64,000 nt of DNA from Nonomuraea sp. PA05 (GTDB lineage: Bacteria > Actinomycetota > Actinomycetes > Streptosporangiales > Streptosporangiaceae): assembly GCF_008086045.1 (NCBI RefSeq), contig NZ_VSEY01000003.1, forward strand, positions 310,001 through 374,000. Direction: 5' to 3'. The notes beneath the pieces were generated by a model that worked only from the letters and a program-made list of their open reading frames with translations, did not search any database and was not told the origin of the DNA. Below, one piece after another: positions 43,903 through 52,742 of this stretch; the first letter of the stretch is position 1; every line of letters starts with the position of its first letter. The position numbers were made by a program, and so were the translations under genes.

Positions 43903-43919
43903 GCACCTGTTCGCCTTCA

Positions 43920-43954
43920 GGGCCCGCGTTCTCCTCGCACGGAGACGCGGGCCC
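43920..43954 (+). terminator. Terminator of the sulfurtransferase operon
   Basis: GGGCCCGCGT pairs perfectly with ACGCGGGCCC, with an inner CTCC/GGAG stem, followed by TT. It lies 18 bp after the DUF1416 stop. Confidence 0.8.
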
Positions 43955-43996
43955 TTCGCGTGCAACCGATCCCCGCCGCGCGGTGTTGTAGAGAAC

Positions 43997-44557
43997 GTGG
44001 CTGTAACCGACTGTCCAGAACCGGTGCTCAAGGCGCTGCTCGACGACCTCGACACGGGCTTCGCCGAGCTGTACGGCGCCTACCGCGGCCTGGTCTTCTC
44101 GGCCGCGCTGCGGCTGACCGGGCGCTGGGCCGACGCCGAGGACTACACGGCGGAGGCGTTCCTGCGGGCGTACCGGGCCCTGTCCGGCTACTCGCCCGAA
44201 CGCATCGCGGGGCTGCAACCGCGCGCCTGGCTGATGACGATCCTGATGAACGTCTGGCGCAACTGCGCCCGCGCCAAGTCCCGCAGGCCGCCCACCGACC
44301 TCGTCGACGAGCCGCTGGACAGCGCCGACCCCGGCCAGGACGTCGAGGCGGCAGCCGTCCGCCGCGAGACCGGCGACGAGCTGGCCGCGCTGCTGGGGCG
44401 GCTCCCCGACGAGCAGCGGGCCGCCGTCGTGCTCAGGCACGTCGTGGACCTGCCGGTCAGTGAGATCGCCACGGTGCTGAAGATCCCCCAGGGTACGGTC
44501 AAGTCGCACGTGTCCCGGGGGTTGAGGCGGCTACGCGCACTAGGAGGTGCCCGATGA
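43997..44557 (+). CDS. ECF-family sigma factor coupled to a DNA-alkylation repair gene
   Basis: 186 residues: region 2 (FAELYGAYRGLVFSAALRLT, AEDYTAEAFLRAYRAL) and region 4 (RLPDEQRAAVVLRHVVDLPV, IPQGTVKSHVSRGLRRLR). GTG 43997 is chosen; the longer frame overlaps the terminator and DUF1416. The stop overlaps the alkyltransferase start (ATGA), where an anti-sigma gene would usually be. Confidence 0.85.
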   Translation: MAVTDCPEPVLKALLDDLDTGFAELYGAYRGLVFSAALRLTGRWADAEDYTAEAFLRAYRALSGYSPERIAGLQPRAWLMTILMNVWRNCARAKSRRPPTDLVDEPLDSADPGQDVEAAAVRRETGDELAALLGRLPDEQRAAVVLRHVVDLPVSEIATVLKIPQGTVKSHVSRGLRRLRALGGAR

Positions 44558-45303
44558 CTCAGGATCCCCTGCTCACCGGACTCGCGGCACTCGCCGTGGA
44601 GCCGCCGGAAGCGTTGCTCGACCGGATCGCGGCCCGCTGGATCCGCGTGCCGGTGCCCATCGGGGAGCTGTCCGTGGCCTACACCGACCAAGGTGTGGCC
44701 TACGTGCACGAGGGAGACGGCTTCACGCGGGCCTTCAGGGAACGCTTCGGCCGTCCCCTGCTGCCCGCCGCCCGCCCGCCCGCGGGCCTGGTGCCCGCGC
44801 TGCGCACCGGGCGGCTGTCGGGGCTGCGGCTCGACCTGCGCGGGCTCAGCCCCTTCCAGCGCTCGGTCCTGGAGGCGACACGGGACATCCCGCGCGGGGA
44901 GGTCCGCCCGTACGCATGGATCGCCGCCCGCATCGGCCGGCCCAAGGCCGTGCGCGCCGTCGGGACCGCGCTCGGGCACAACCCGGTGCCGCTGCTCATC
45001 CCCTGCCACCGGGTCATCCGGTCGGACGGGGCGGCGGGCGAGTACGTGTTCGGCCCGGCGGCCAAGGAGCGGCTGCTGGTGGCCGAGGGGGTGGATCTGG
45101 AGCGGCTGCGGGCGCTGGCGGGGGAGCGGGTGTTCTACCTGGCCAGCGACACGACCGGCGTGGTGTGCTTCCCGACCTGCCACAACGCGCGGCGCATCAC
45201 GGCCGCGCACCGGCACGGCTTCCGCAGCCTGTCCCAGGCTCGCGCGGCCGGCTACCGGCCCTGCCGCACCTGCCGCCCGGCGGCCGAGGACGTCCCGGCG
45301 TAG
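44554..45303 (+). CDS. O6-alkylguanine-DNA alkyltransferase with C-terminal Ada zinc domain
   Basis: 249 residues. Residues about 30-185 form an MGMT with the acceptor motif IPCHRVIRSDG and the SPFQRSVLEATRDIPRGEVR helix. Residues 190-245 match the Ada N-terminal metal-binding domain: VFYLASDTTGVVCFPTCHNA then GYRPCRTCRP, giving the C-x3-C and C-x2-C zinc ligands. In E. coli Ada this zinc domain comes first and takes methyl groups from phosphotriesters to switch on transcription. Here the order is reversed and no AraC helix-turn-helix exists. It is translationally coupled to an ECF sigma factor. Confidence 0.85.
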   Translation: MTQDPLLTGLAALAVEPPEALLDRIAARWIRVPVPIGELSVAYTDQGVAYVHEGDGFTRAFRERFGRPLLPAARPPAGLVPALRTGRLSGLRLDLRGLSPFQRSVLEATRDIPRGEVRPYAWIAARIGRPKAVRAVGTALGHNPVPLLIPCHRVIRSDGAAGEYVFGPAAKERLLVAEGVDLERLRALAGERVFYLASDTTGVVCFPTCHNARRITAAHRHGFRSLSQARAAGYRPCRTCRPAAEDVPA

Positions 45304-45342
45304 CGGCGGGTACGGCGCGCGCCCGAAGGAGGTGGGGCGGGG

Positions 45343-45918
45343 TCAGATCGGCTTGGTCGGGTAACGCATCAGCAGCGTGGCCCGCACCACGTCAGGCCCG
45401 TGCGCCCGATACCCGTGCGGCACGTCCGACACCCACGAGATGTGATCCCCCGGCCGTGCCGTGAGCGGCTCCTTGATGGGCCCCGCGCTGAGCGTGCCGG
45501 TGAAGACCGTGACGTGCTCGCTGACCCCTTCGTGGTGCGCGGGCGAGGTCTGCGTCAACCCCGGCGGTATCCGCACCCGATACAGCTCGTAGGTGACCCG
45601 GTCGTCCTCGAACACTTCCAGCAGTTCGGCCTCGATGGCCGTCCCCCGCATGATCTGCGGCTCGGGTGGCGCGTCGAGTATGGCCCCGATCGGCACCCCG
45701 AGCTGCGCGGTGATCGCCCAGAGCGTCTCCAGGGTCGGGTTGCGGGTGCCGGTCTCCACGCCCGACAGGGTGGCCTTGCCGATGCCGGCCCGCTTGGCGA
45801 GCTCGGAGAGCGAGACGCCGCGTGCCTGCCGCAGTTGCCGCAATCGGTCTCCCACCACGCGCGGATCGGTGTCGAGTGCGGGCTGCGGCTCCATAGAGCC
45901 ATTTTGCCGCACATCCAA
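45343..45918 (-). CDS. XRE-family regulator with cupin domain
   Basis: 191 residues in the longest form. An N-terminal helix-turn-helix (LRQARGVSLSELAKRAGIGK, LSGVETGTRNPTLETLW) is followed by a cupin barrel (ELYRVRIPPGLTQTSPAHHE, HVTVFTGTLSAGP, PGDHISWVSDVPHGY). XRE-cupin proteins sense small ligands. ATG 45894 (MEPQPALDTD) is an alternative start; neither has a good Shine-Dalgarno, so leaderless translation is possible. Confidence 0.85.
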   Translation of the reverse strand: MDVRQNGSMEPQPALDTDPRVVGDRLRQLRQARGVSLSELAKRAGIGKATLSGVETGTRNPTLETLWAITAQLGVPIGAILDAPPEPQIMRGTAIEAELLEVFEDDRVTYELYRVRIPPGLTQTSPAHHEGVSEHVTVFTGTLSAGPIKEPLTARPGDHISWVSDVPHGYRAHGPDVVRATLLMRYPTKPI

Positions 45919-46033
45919 CCAACGTGTGGGCTCGGGCCGATGATCGCCGCCTGCTCATGATCGATCTGCGGAGCGTAGCGCTTTTGCCAGGTTGCGGCTG
46001 CGCTCCAAGGGACAGACCGATACGATTCCACAG

Positions 46034-47335
46034 ATGTCCGGATCGTCAGGTGTGACGGCACCCCCGCGACCTGGGCCTGCGACGGCTCAGGAGCTGCCGT
46101 CGCCGTACTCGCTGCCCCTGCACGCACTCCGCCTGGCGGGCAAGTGCGCCCTGCCCCTGATCTGCTGGTTCGCCGTCGGCGAGCTGGCACGCTTCGTGCT
46201 GCTGTACGGCGCCGTCGAGGTGGCGTACGGCGACTGGCGGCAGATCCGCCTCGTGGGCGTCATGACCCTGCTGACGCTCATCATCATGGCGGCGATGACG
46301 GTCACCACCGGCATGCTCTACACCCTGCGCGGCGCCCTCTGGGAGCTGCGGGCCAGGGCCGACGAGGGCGTCGCCGACGAACGCTTCTTCCGCACCCTCG
46401 ACCGCGTCGCCCCCGCCTTCGCGGTGCTCTATCTCGCGTGGGGCTTCCACGTGGAGGACGCCCGCGACATCTACCAGATGGACATCTTCCATCACTTCTA
46501 CGACCTGACCTCCGCCGCCTGGTTCGGCGAGGAGAGCCAGTTCGGCGAGGGCCTGTCCGGCCTCGACTGGCGGGTGTCGCTCGGTGCGATGGCCGTGATG
46601 TTCGCGCTCAAGATGCTGTTCGCCAAGCTCGTCGAGAAGGGCAAGAGCGGCTTCTACGGCTTCGCCGCCGCCTTCTCCGAGTTCGCCTTCGTCTTCTACG
46701 GGCTGAACGCCACCGTCGCCTTCGCCGACGCGCGGTCCGAATGGGTGTCGCACCGCAGCGTCGTCGAGGGCACGCAGGAGGTCTGGGCCGAGGCACAGCA
46801 GAAGGTGCCGGTCTGGGACGGCATCACCGGCTGGCTGGGCGACGTCTGGCCGCTGTTCCTCGACGCCGTCGCCGTCCCCCTGGCCTGGCTCACCGTCGCC
46901 ATGCTCGTCTTCGGTGCCTACTCCGACGAGGCCCGCACTCTGCTCAAGGGCACCAAGCTGGAGAAGAGCGTGGACCGCCTCGAAAGCAGCCACGACATCA
47001 CGCAGAAGTCCTTCGACCAGGTCACCGGCGGGTTCCGGGACCGCTGGCTGCCGCTGGCCAACTCGCTGCGCATGGTCTTCAAGGCCGGCGCGCCGCTGTT
47101 CGGCATGATGTGCCTGTGCTACGTGGGCGTGCTGGTGGCCGGCGAGTACGGCGAGCGCGGCCTGCGCTACCTCATCGGCAGCGAGGCCGAGTGGGTGTGG
47201 GTCTACCAGGGGCCGCCGCTCGCCTTCGTGCACAAGATGGTAGTGACCGTGCTCACCATGGCGCTCCTGGCCGCCACGTACGACCTCGCCGCCACCCGCG
47301 CCCGCCTGCGCGGAGAGCCCCTCAACGACGTCTGA
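46034..47335 (+). CDS. Polytopic membrane protein of unknown function
   Basis: 433 residues from ATG 46034. Six or more hydrophobic helices: LPLICWFAVGELARFVLLYG, GVMTLLTLIIMAAMTVTTGM, LGAMAVMFALKMLFAKLV, GFAAAFSEFAFVFYGLNA, LFLDAVAVPLAWLTVAMLVF and FGMMCLCYVGVLVAGEYG. No signature motif. It converges on the exported-protein operon, and its last 15 coding bases recur in the 3' end of the opposing gene. It may belong to the HerA-associated cluster. Confidence 0.65.
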   Translation: MSGSSGVTAPPRPGPATAQELPSPYSLPLHALRLAGKCALPLICWFAVGELARFVLLYGAVEVAYGDWRQIRLVGVMTLLTLIIMAAMTVTTGMLYTLRGALWELRARADEGVADERFFRTLDRVAPAFAVLYLAWGFHVEDARDIYQMDIFHHFYDLTSAAWFGEESQFGEGLSGLDWRVSLGAMAVMFALKMLFAKLVEKGKSGFYGFAAAFSEFAFVFYGLNATVAFADARSEWVSHRSVVEGTQEVWAEAQQKVPVWDGITGWLGDVWPLFLDAVAVPLAWLTVAMLVFGAYSDEARTLLKGTKLEKSVDRLESSHDITQKSFDQVTGGFRDRWLPLANSLRMVFKAGAPLFGMMCLCYVGVLVAGEYGERGLRYLIGSEAEWVWVYQGPPLAFVHKMVVTVLTMALLAATYDLAATRARLRGEPLNDV

Positions 47336-47382
47336 GCACCGCCCTCACCGTTCGTCCGGACGTCGCTCTCAACGACGTCTGA
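47321..47382. repeat. Direct repeat at two convergent gene ends
   Basis: CTCAACGACGTCTGA occurs at 47321-47335 (stop of the membrane gene) and 47368-47382 (stop region of the opposing gene). With the next five bases the match is 19 of 20. The repeats are 47 bp apart. Confidence 0.8.
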
Positions 47383-49243
47383 ACACCAGCACCACGTCGT
47401 CCTTCTCGGCCTTCTCCATCGCCTCCCGGTCGAACAGGTCCTCCGTGGGCGTGTCCGAGCGGTAGGTGCTCGGCCGGAAGCTCAGCTCCACCTCGTTCGC
47501 CACCGGGGACGGCACGATCGCCAGCCCCTCGATCCTGTACTCCTTGCCCAGCTCAAGCTTGTCGTCCTGCGGCGGATCACCGACCGCCTGGGCCTCGACC
47601 GCCCAGGTGCGGCCCTTGGTGTCCGTCAGCTTGAACTCCGACGGGATGCCCGTCATGGTGGCGCTGGACTCGTTCAGCAGCTTCTTCGTGATCACGATCT
47701 TCAGCCAGGTCACGCCCTCGCGCAGCTTGCTGCCCGCGGGGGCTTCGGTCTTCGTGATCGTGGCCTTGTACTCGATGTTGTGCGCCTGGCCCGCCTGGCC
47801 GGCGGCGACGATGGTGTGCCTGGTGTCCTTGCGGCTGTCCGTTTTCATCTCGTAGAAGAGGTAGCCGTCGTAGCTCTGGGCGGCGGTGGTGAGCAGCGAC
47901 GCGAGGATCGCGCCCGCGGCGATCAGGGCGGTACGGCGACGCCTGGAACGACGCGGGGACGCGGCCCTGCCGGACGCGGTGCTGCCGGGCGCGGTGCTGT
48001 CGGGTGCGGTGCCGTCGGGTGTGGCGGGCGACTGCTCGGGGGCGCCCGGCGGCTGCGCGCCGGGCGGCTGCGCGCCGGGCGGCAGGGTGCCGGGCGGCAG
48101 GGCGCCGGGCGGCTGGGTGCCGGGCGGCAGGGCGCCGGGCGGCTGGGTGCCGGGCGGCAGGGCGCCGGGCGGCAGGGCGCCGCCGGGAGGCTGCGCGCCC
48201 AGCGGGTGTGCGCCCATGGCATGCGCGCCCGCCGAGTGCGCGCCGGGGGGCTGCACACTGGGCGGCAGAGCGCCGCCGGGAGGCTGGGCGCCCACCTGTG
48301 CGCCCAGGGCGGCCGCGCCCATGCCATGCACGCCCCGCGAGTGCGCGCCCGAGGGCTGCGCGCCAGGCGGCTGCGCGCTTATGCCGCGCGCGCCAGGGGG
48401 CTGCGGGCCGGGCGGCTGCGCGCTTATGCCGTGCGCGCCAGGGGGCTGCGGGCCGGGCGGCTGGGCGCCCAGGCCATGCGGGCCTGAGGGCTGCGGGCCG
48501 GGCGGTTGCGTGCCTATGCCATGCGCGCCGGGCGGTTGGGCGCCAGGGGGCTGGTGGCCGGGTGGCTGCGGTGCGCCGAACGGAATCGTGCCAGGCAGTG
48601 GCCCAGCGGACGGCCGCACGGCCGGGATCGGCTGCGTCGCACCACCGGCGGTCTCACGCTGCGCCGGAGGCCAGACCTGCTGATCGGAAGGCGCATACCG
48701 CCCACGGTGCGCGGGCGTCCCGAACCCCTGCGGCCCAGCGCCCGGAAGCGGCGGGCCCCCGTGACGGGGCGGCATCCCGGCAGGACCCGGCGCGCCCTGC
48801 GGGTGAGGCCCACGCGGCCCCTCCTGCCCGTACGAGGGTGGCGGCGCGCCCTGCCCGTACGGTCCCTCCTGCCCGTACGGCCCCCCGTACGGACCCTCCG
48901 GACCAGAAGGCGGACCAGGAGGTGGCACCGCACGACCGTGTCGCCCCCGGCGGGGCAGCCCTGTGCCCCGCTCGGCCGCCGGACCGCCCGGATGGGGAGC
49001 CGGCCCCAGGCCGGGCGGCGGAACCGGACTCGGCGGCGGCGGTGGCGGGGGAGCCTCACCCGAACCGGAGCCCGAGCCCGAACCGGAGCCCGAACCGGAG
49101 CCCGAACTGGAACCAGAGCCGGAGCCCGAACCGGAACCGTGACCGGAACCCGGACCCGAACCGGAAGGGGACGCTGGCGGGTACTCCTCGGGCCGCTGAT
49201 CGCTGCGAGGCGCGAACCAGTCACGCTCGTCGTTGCCACTCAT
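47369..49243 (-). CDS. Membrane protein with long Gly/Ser and Pro/Gly pentapeptide cytoplasmic stalk
   Basis: 624 residues. After DWFAPRSDQRPEEYPP comes a (Ser-Gly) run (about residues 27-62), a proline run, then roughly 330 residues rich in Pro-Pro-Gly pentapeptides (QPPGA, LPPGT, AHGIG, AHSRG variants). One TM helix (RTALIAAGAILASLLTTAAQ, about 440-460) follows. A DUF4352-like beta domain of about 160 residues (IEYKATITKTEAPAGSKLRE, LNESSATMTGIPSEFKLT) faces outside. It is the last gene of a three-gene operon of similar exported domains. Adhesive or secretion-associated role only inferred. Confidence 0.7.
   Translation of the reverse strand: MSGNDERDWFAPRSDQRPEEYPPASPSGSGPGSGHGSGSGSGSGSSSGSGSGSGSGSGSGSGEAPPPPPPPSPVPPPGLGPAPHPGGPAAERGTGLPRRGRHGRAVPPPGPPSGPEGPYGGPYGQEGPYGQGAPPPSYGQEGPRGPHPQGAPGPAGMPPRHGGPPLPGAGPQGFGTPAHRGRYAPSDQQVWPPAQRETAGGATQPIPAVRPSAGPLPGTIPFGAPQPPGHQPPGAQPPGAHGIGTQPPGPQPSGPHGLGAQPPGPQPPGAHGISAQPPGPQPPGARGISAQPPGAQPSGAHSRGVHGMGAAALGAQVGAQPPGGALPPSVQPPGAHSAGAHAMGAHPLGAQPPGGALPPGALPPGTQPPGALPPGTQPPGALPPGTLPPGAQPPGAQPPGAPEQSPATPDGTAPDSTAPGSTASGRAASPRRSRRRRTALIAAGAILASLLTTAAQSYDGYLFYEMKTDSRKDTRHTIVAAGQAGQAHNIEYKATITKTEAPAGSKLREGVTWLKIVITKKLLNESSATMTGIPSEFKLTDTKGRTWAVEAQAVGDPPQDDKLELGKEYRIEGLAIVPSPVANEVELSFRPSTYRSDTPTEDLFDREAMEKAEKDDVVLVFRRR
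48040..48560 (-). repeat. Pentapeptide-coding tandem repeat region
   Basis: Inside the preceding gene, 30-bp units (QPPGALPPGT type) at about 48090-48180 and 45-bp units (QPPGPQPPGAHGISA type) at about 48330-48540 are tandemly arrayed with small variations. Such arrays change length by slippage. Confidence 0.8.
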
Positions 49244-49250
49244 ATCCCGC

Positions 49251-49895
49251 TCACTTCTTCACCGAGTAGACAGCCTCCGGCGAGGCGGCCAGCTTCCGCG
49301 CCCCCTCATCGTCCAGCCCGAGATCCACCTCGACCTCCGGCAGGTACGCCTCCGAAATGGCCTCCCCCGGCAGCCCGATGACGATGCTCGCCCCCGGCAG
49401 CGCGGAGGCCGGCACCTCGAAGACGTACCGTCCGCTGACCCAGATGTCCGGCTGCACCCAGGTGTTGGACAACAGGACGGAGTTGTCGACCCGGTCGGTG
49501 TTGTCGAACCTCTTGCCGTCGGCGGTCAGCAGCACGGCCTCGCTGAGGTGGTAGGGCTTGAGGCTGGACTTGGCGGAGACCATGACGATGAGGAACAGGT
49601 TGTCGGTGCCGATGGTGCTGCTGGAGCTCTCGATGGCCTTGGCGACCGAGAACGAGTCCACCCGTGCGGTGAATCGCCGCGCGTCCACGTCCTGGCCCTT
49701 GGCGCCGGTGTAGGTGAGCGGGTCGGAGAGCTCGCCCTCGGTCATGTGCAGGGTCTGGAGCCCGATGGCGCCGCTGATCAGCACCAGCCCGGCGACGGCG
49801 TTCAGCAGCCACGAGCCGCCGCCGCGCGGCCTGGCGGCTCTTCTGCCGCGCCGCGCCGGCCCGGCGACCGCTGATCTCTGCTCGGTGGCGGTCAC
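49251..49895 (-). CDS. Membrane-anchored exported protein, DUF4352-like
   Basis: 214 residues: basic N-terminus, one TM helix (SWLLNAVAGLVLISGAIGLQ, about 28-48) and an extracytoplasmic beta domain (FTARVDSFSVAKAIESSSST, DNLFLIVMVSAKSSLKPYHL) of the kind seen in DUF4352 accessory proteins. It overlaps the upstream gene by 4 bp and ends 7 bp before the stalk-protein gene. Confidence 0.65.
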   Translation of the reverse strand: MTATEQRSAVAGPARRGRRAARPRGGGSWLLNAVAGLVLISGAIGLQTLHMTEGELSDPLTYTGAKGQDVDARRFTARVDSFSVAKAIESSSSTIGTDNLFLIVMVSAKSSLKPYHLSEAVLLTADGKRFDNTDRVDNSVLLSNTWVQPDIWVSGRYVFEVPASALPGASIVIGLPGEAISEAYLPEVEVDLGLDDEGARKLAASPEAVYSVKK

Positions 49896-50557
49896 GCCGG
49901 GTCGCCCTTCTTGACCGACATGGTGACCCGTGCCTTGATCTCGGGCAGGTGCTTCTCGCCCACCTCTTTGGCGATCATCCGCCAGGCCTCGACGTTGTTG
50001 TTGAACTGGGCCGTGAACTCGAAGGAGGCCACGTCAAGGGTGATCTTCGCGGGCGGCTGCTGGCCCTTCTGCAGCTTGTAGCGCAGGATGACCTCGGTGG
50101 GCACGCCAGGGTGGAGCTGCCGGGTCTCGCCGCCCTTGCTCAGGGCGTAGGCGAACGGTCCGGCGTCCTCGTGGGTGAAGGCCGGGTCGATCTTGACGAG
50201 TGAGCCGGCGAAGAAGGTGGAGGAGAAGGCCTGCTCCACCTTCTCGGGGGGCAGGCCGACGAGGAGGGTCTCGTCGGAGTTGTTGGTCACGTTGAAGACC
50301 AGCTCCACGAACCGCTTCTCCTCGTCCCAGTCGTTCTGGGCCGGTTCGATCTTCACGCGGGAGCCGACGAACTTGGTGGAGTACAGGCCTTGATCGAGCA
50401 CGGCGCCCTCGCTGAGCGGGTCCGGTTGCTCGGGGGCCTCGTTCAGGCCGCCGAGGAGAGCGGTGATGCCGACGGCGGTGAAAGTCACCAGAGCCAACGC
50501 GGGCACCACCACCGGCCGTCTGGGCTTGTCAGTGCTGCCGCCGGAGGGTTCCGTCAT
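49892..50557 (-). CDS. Membrane-anchored exported protein, first gene of the exported-protein operon
   Basis: 221 residues: short cytoplasmic start, one TM helix (VVVPALALVTFTAVGITALL, about 15-36), then an extracytoplasmic beta domain (VKIEPAQNDWDEEKRFVELV, FNVTNNSDETLLVGLPP). It is similar in plan to the two following proteins. The operon diverges from the HerA-associated genes; the 170-bp gap 50558-50727 must hold both promoters. Confidence 0.65.
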   Translation of the reverse strand: MTEPSGGSTDKPRRPVVVPALALVTFTAVGITALLGGLNEAPEQPDPLSEGAVLDQGLYSTKFVGSRVKIEPAQNDWDEEKRFVELVFNVTNNSDETLLVGLPPEKVEQAFSSTFFAGSLVKIDPAFTHEDAGPFAYALSKGGETRQLHPGVPTEVILRYKLQKGQQPPAKITLDVASFEFTAQFNNNVEAWRMIAKEVGEKHLPEIKARVTMSVKKGDPA

Positions 50558-50727
50558 GGGTAAGGATGGTAATAGGTCTCGCTTGTCCCATCTGCCGCAA
50601 TGCTCCCATCGGGCCGGTCGAATTGCCGAGAAACCCTGCCGCTATAGCGCTTGCAACTCATACGCTGTCACGGAGCGGAAAGGGCTGACCCCTACTCCTC
50701 ATGACATATCGGCGGCCGGAGGGTCAC

Positions 50728-52671
50728 GTGACGGACGTGCATCCCGAGCATGCCCAGCTCCAGGCGGACCGCATCTACCTGGGCTGGCAGTACATCCTGC
50801 TGCATCCCGACCCGGGCCCGCCGCCCAAACGCCCCTCGCCCGTCGAGGAGGCGGCGGCGGAGCAGCCCGACCCCGCCGAGCAGGAGCTGATGCGCCGCGA
50901 GCGGATGCAGGAGGACATGCTCAACCGGCCGGTCCGCTTCCTGCGCCTGCTCATGCTGGCCATGTCCGTGGTGATCCTGGCCGCCGCCCTGGCCGGCTAC
51001 CTCGCGTGGTCGTTCGCGCTGGTCGCGTTGCTCGCCGCCGGCGGCGTGGCCGCCATCCTCAGCTACGCGCTGCTCCAGGGCGACAGGGCGGTCAAGTACC
51101 GGGTGCTGGAGCAGCAGGCCAGGGACGAGCGGCAGCAGCGGGAACGCGACAAGGACCTGTTCCGCGCCCAGGAGGAGCACGCCCAGCGTTACCGCGACTG
51201 GCAGGAGTCCAAGGAGCGCCACGACAGGCAGCTCACCTGGTACGCCGTGGCGGTGCCCGACGAGATCGACCGCATCGACGTGGCCGGCGGCACCCTGCCG
51301 GGCTGGTCCGCGCTGGTGACGCTGCTCGGCGCCACCCGGCTCTACAGCGGCGGCCACCTGACCGTGCTCGACCTGTCCGAGGGCGCGATCGCCAAGGACC
51401 TCATCGAGCTGGCCCGCAAGGGCGGCGACGACCCGCTCGTCTGGGTGCTGCCCGTCGACCTGCCCCGGCTGGACCTGGGCGCCACGCTCAAGCCCGAGGC
51501 GTTCGCGGACGTGCTGGCCCACGTGGTGAGCGTCAGCGAGGAGCAGCGCAGCACCCGCGACCTCAGCTTCGACAACGCGATCCTGGAGCGCGTGCTGGAG
51601 GTGCTCGGCGAGAACGCCACGATCAGCCAGGTCACCGCCGCGCTGCGGGCGCTGGCGCAGGTCGGCGATCCGCGCGACGACCTGAGGTTCGGGCTGATCA
51701 CCGCGACCCAGCTCGAACGCATCGGCACGCTGTTCGGGCGCGGCGTGAGCGACCGGGTGGTGATCGAGCGGGCCTGGGCGCTGGAGTCGCAGTTACGCAA
51801 GCTGGAGACGCTCGGCACCCAGGCCGTACGGCTGCCGCCCGCCAGGCTGCGGGTGGTGAGCATGGACCGGCAGGCCGGCGTGTTCGGCAACCGGGTGCTC
51901 GGCACGTACGTGGCCACGGCCCTGACCCACATCCTGCGCCAGTCGCCGTCCTCCGACCGGCCCTGGTACCACACGATCATCGTGGCGGGCGCGGACAAGC
52001 TCAGGGGCGACGTGCTGGACCGCCTGATGGACGCCTGCGAGACCTCCCGCACCGGGCTCGTCCTGACCTACCGCTCGCTCACCCCGACCGTGCGCGAGAG
52101 GCTGGGCAGGGGGCACGCGGCGGTCGCGTTCATGCGGCTCGGCAACGCCGAGGACGCGCGGGTCGCCAGCGAGCACGTCGGCACCGAGCACCGGCTGGAG
52201 CTGGCCCAGCTCACCGAGACGATCAGCGAGTCGCTGCCGGGCCTCGACGGCGGCTACACCTCCACGATCTGCCAGGTCGAGGACGAGCGGGAGGCGCGCG
52301 ACGGCGACCACGCGGACCTGGCGGAGGACATCACCGAGTCCACCGAGTGGGGCAGGACCGCCGACAAGATCTCCGAGAAGGAGCGGGTGCTGCAACGCTC
52401 GCGCGAGTTCCTCGTCGAGCCGCACCAGCTCCAGCAGCTCCCCACGACGTCCGTGATCGTCACCGACGCGACCGCGGACGGCCGCCGCGTCCGCCTCGCG
52501 GACGCGAACCCGGCGATCCTCACCTTCCCCAAGACGACGCTCGGCGAGCTGGAGGACGTGCGCGAGGCCGTCATGGCGCTAGACCCGCCGGCCGGCGACG
52601 GCAACGGTGAGCCGCCGCCGAACCTCGGGCCACCACCGCCACGCCTGGACTGGCGCAAGGGCAGGCAATGA
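50728..52671 (+). CDS. Membrane protein with coiled coil, partner of the HerA-type ATPase
   Basis: About 647 residues from GTG 50728, chosen because GGAGG lies 5 nt upstream (an ATG 27 bp earlier has none). Two TM helices (FLRLLMLAMSVVILAAALAG, FALVALLAAGGVAAILSYAL) are followed by a charged coiled coil (LEQQARDERQQRERDKDLFR). A long cytosolic domain follows (YHTIIVAGADKLRGDVLDRL, TSRTGLVLTYRSLTP) that looks like a P-loop fold without a Walker A motif. It pairs with the downstream ATPase (71-bp gap). I recognise no family. Confidence 0.65.
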   Translation: MTDVHPEHAQLQADRIYLGWQYILLHPDPGPPPKRPSPVEEAAAEQPDPAEQELMRRERMQEDMLNRPVRFLRLLMLAMSVVILAAALAGYLAWSFALVALLAAGGVAAILSYALLQGDRAVKYRVLEQQARDERQQRERDKDLFRAQEEHAQRYRDWQESKERHDRQLTWYAVAVPDEIDRIDVAGGTLPGWSALVTLLGATRLYSGGHLTVLDLSEGAIAKDLIELARKGGDDPLVWVLPVDLPRLDLGATLKPEAFADVLAHVVSVSEEQRSTRDLSFDNAILERVLEVLGENATISQVTAALRALAQVGDPRDDLRFGLITATQLERIGTLFGRGVSDRVVIERAWALESQLRKLETLGTQAVRLPPARLRVVSMDRQAGVFGNRVLGTYVATALTHILRQSPSSDRPWYHTIIVAGADKLRGDVLDRLMDACETSRTGLVLTYRSLTPTVRERLGRGHAAVAFMRLGNAEDARVASEHVGTEHRLELAQLTETISESLPGLDGGYTSTICQVEDEREARDGDHADLAEDITESTEWGRTADKISEKERVLQRSREFLVEPHQLQQLPTTSVIVTDATADGRRVRLADANPAILTFPKTTLGELEDVREAVMALDPPAGDGNGEPPPNLGPPPPRLDWRKGRQ

Positions 52672-52742
52672 CATGGTCAATGTCAACGTGACGAGCTGAC
52701 GGTTGGCGGAATTTAACAAAGAACCGTCTGTGGGGGATTGAA

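Noticed and set aside
48040..48560. CRISPR-like repetitive appearance
   Set aside because: The repeats are contiguous, in frame and vary by codon; there are no unique spacers.
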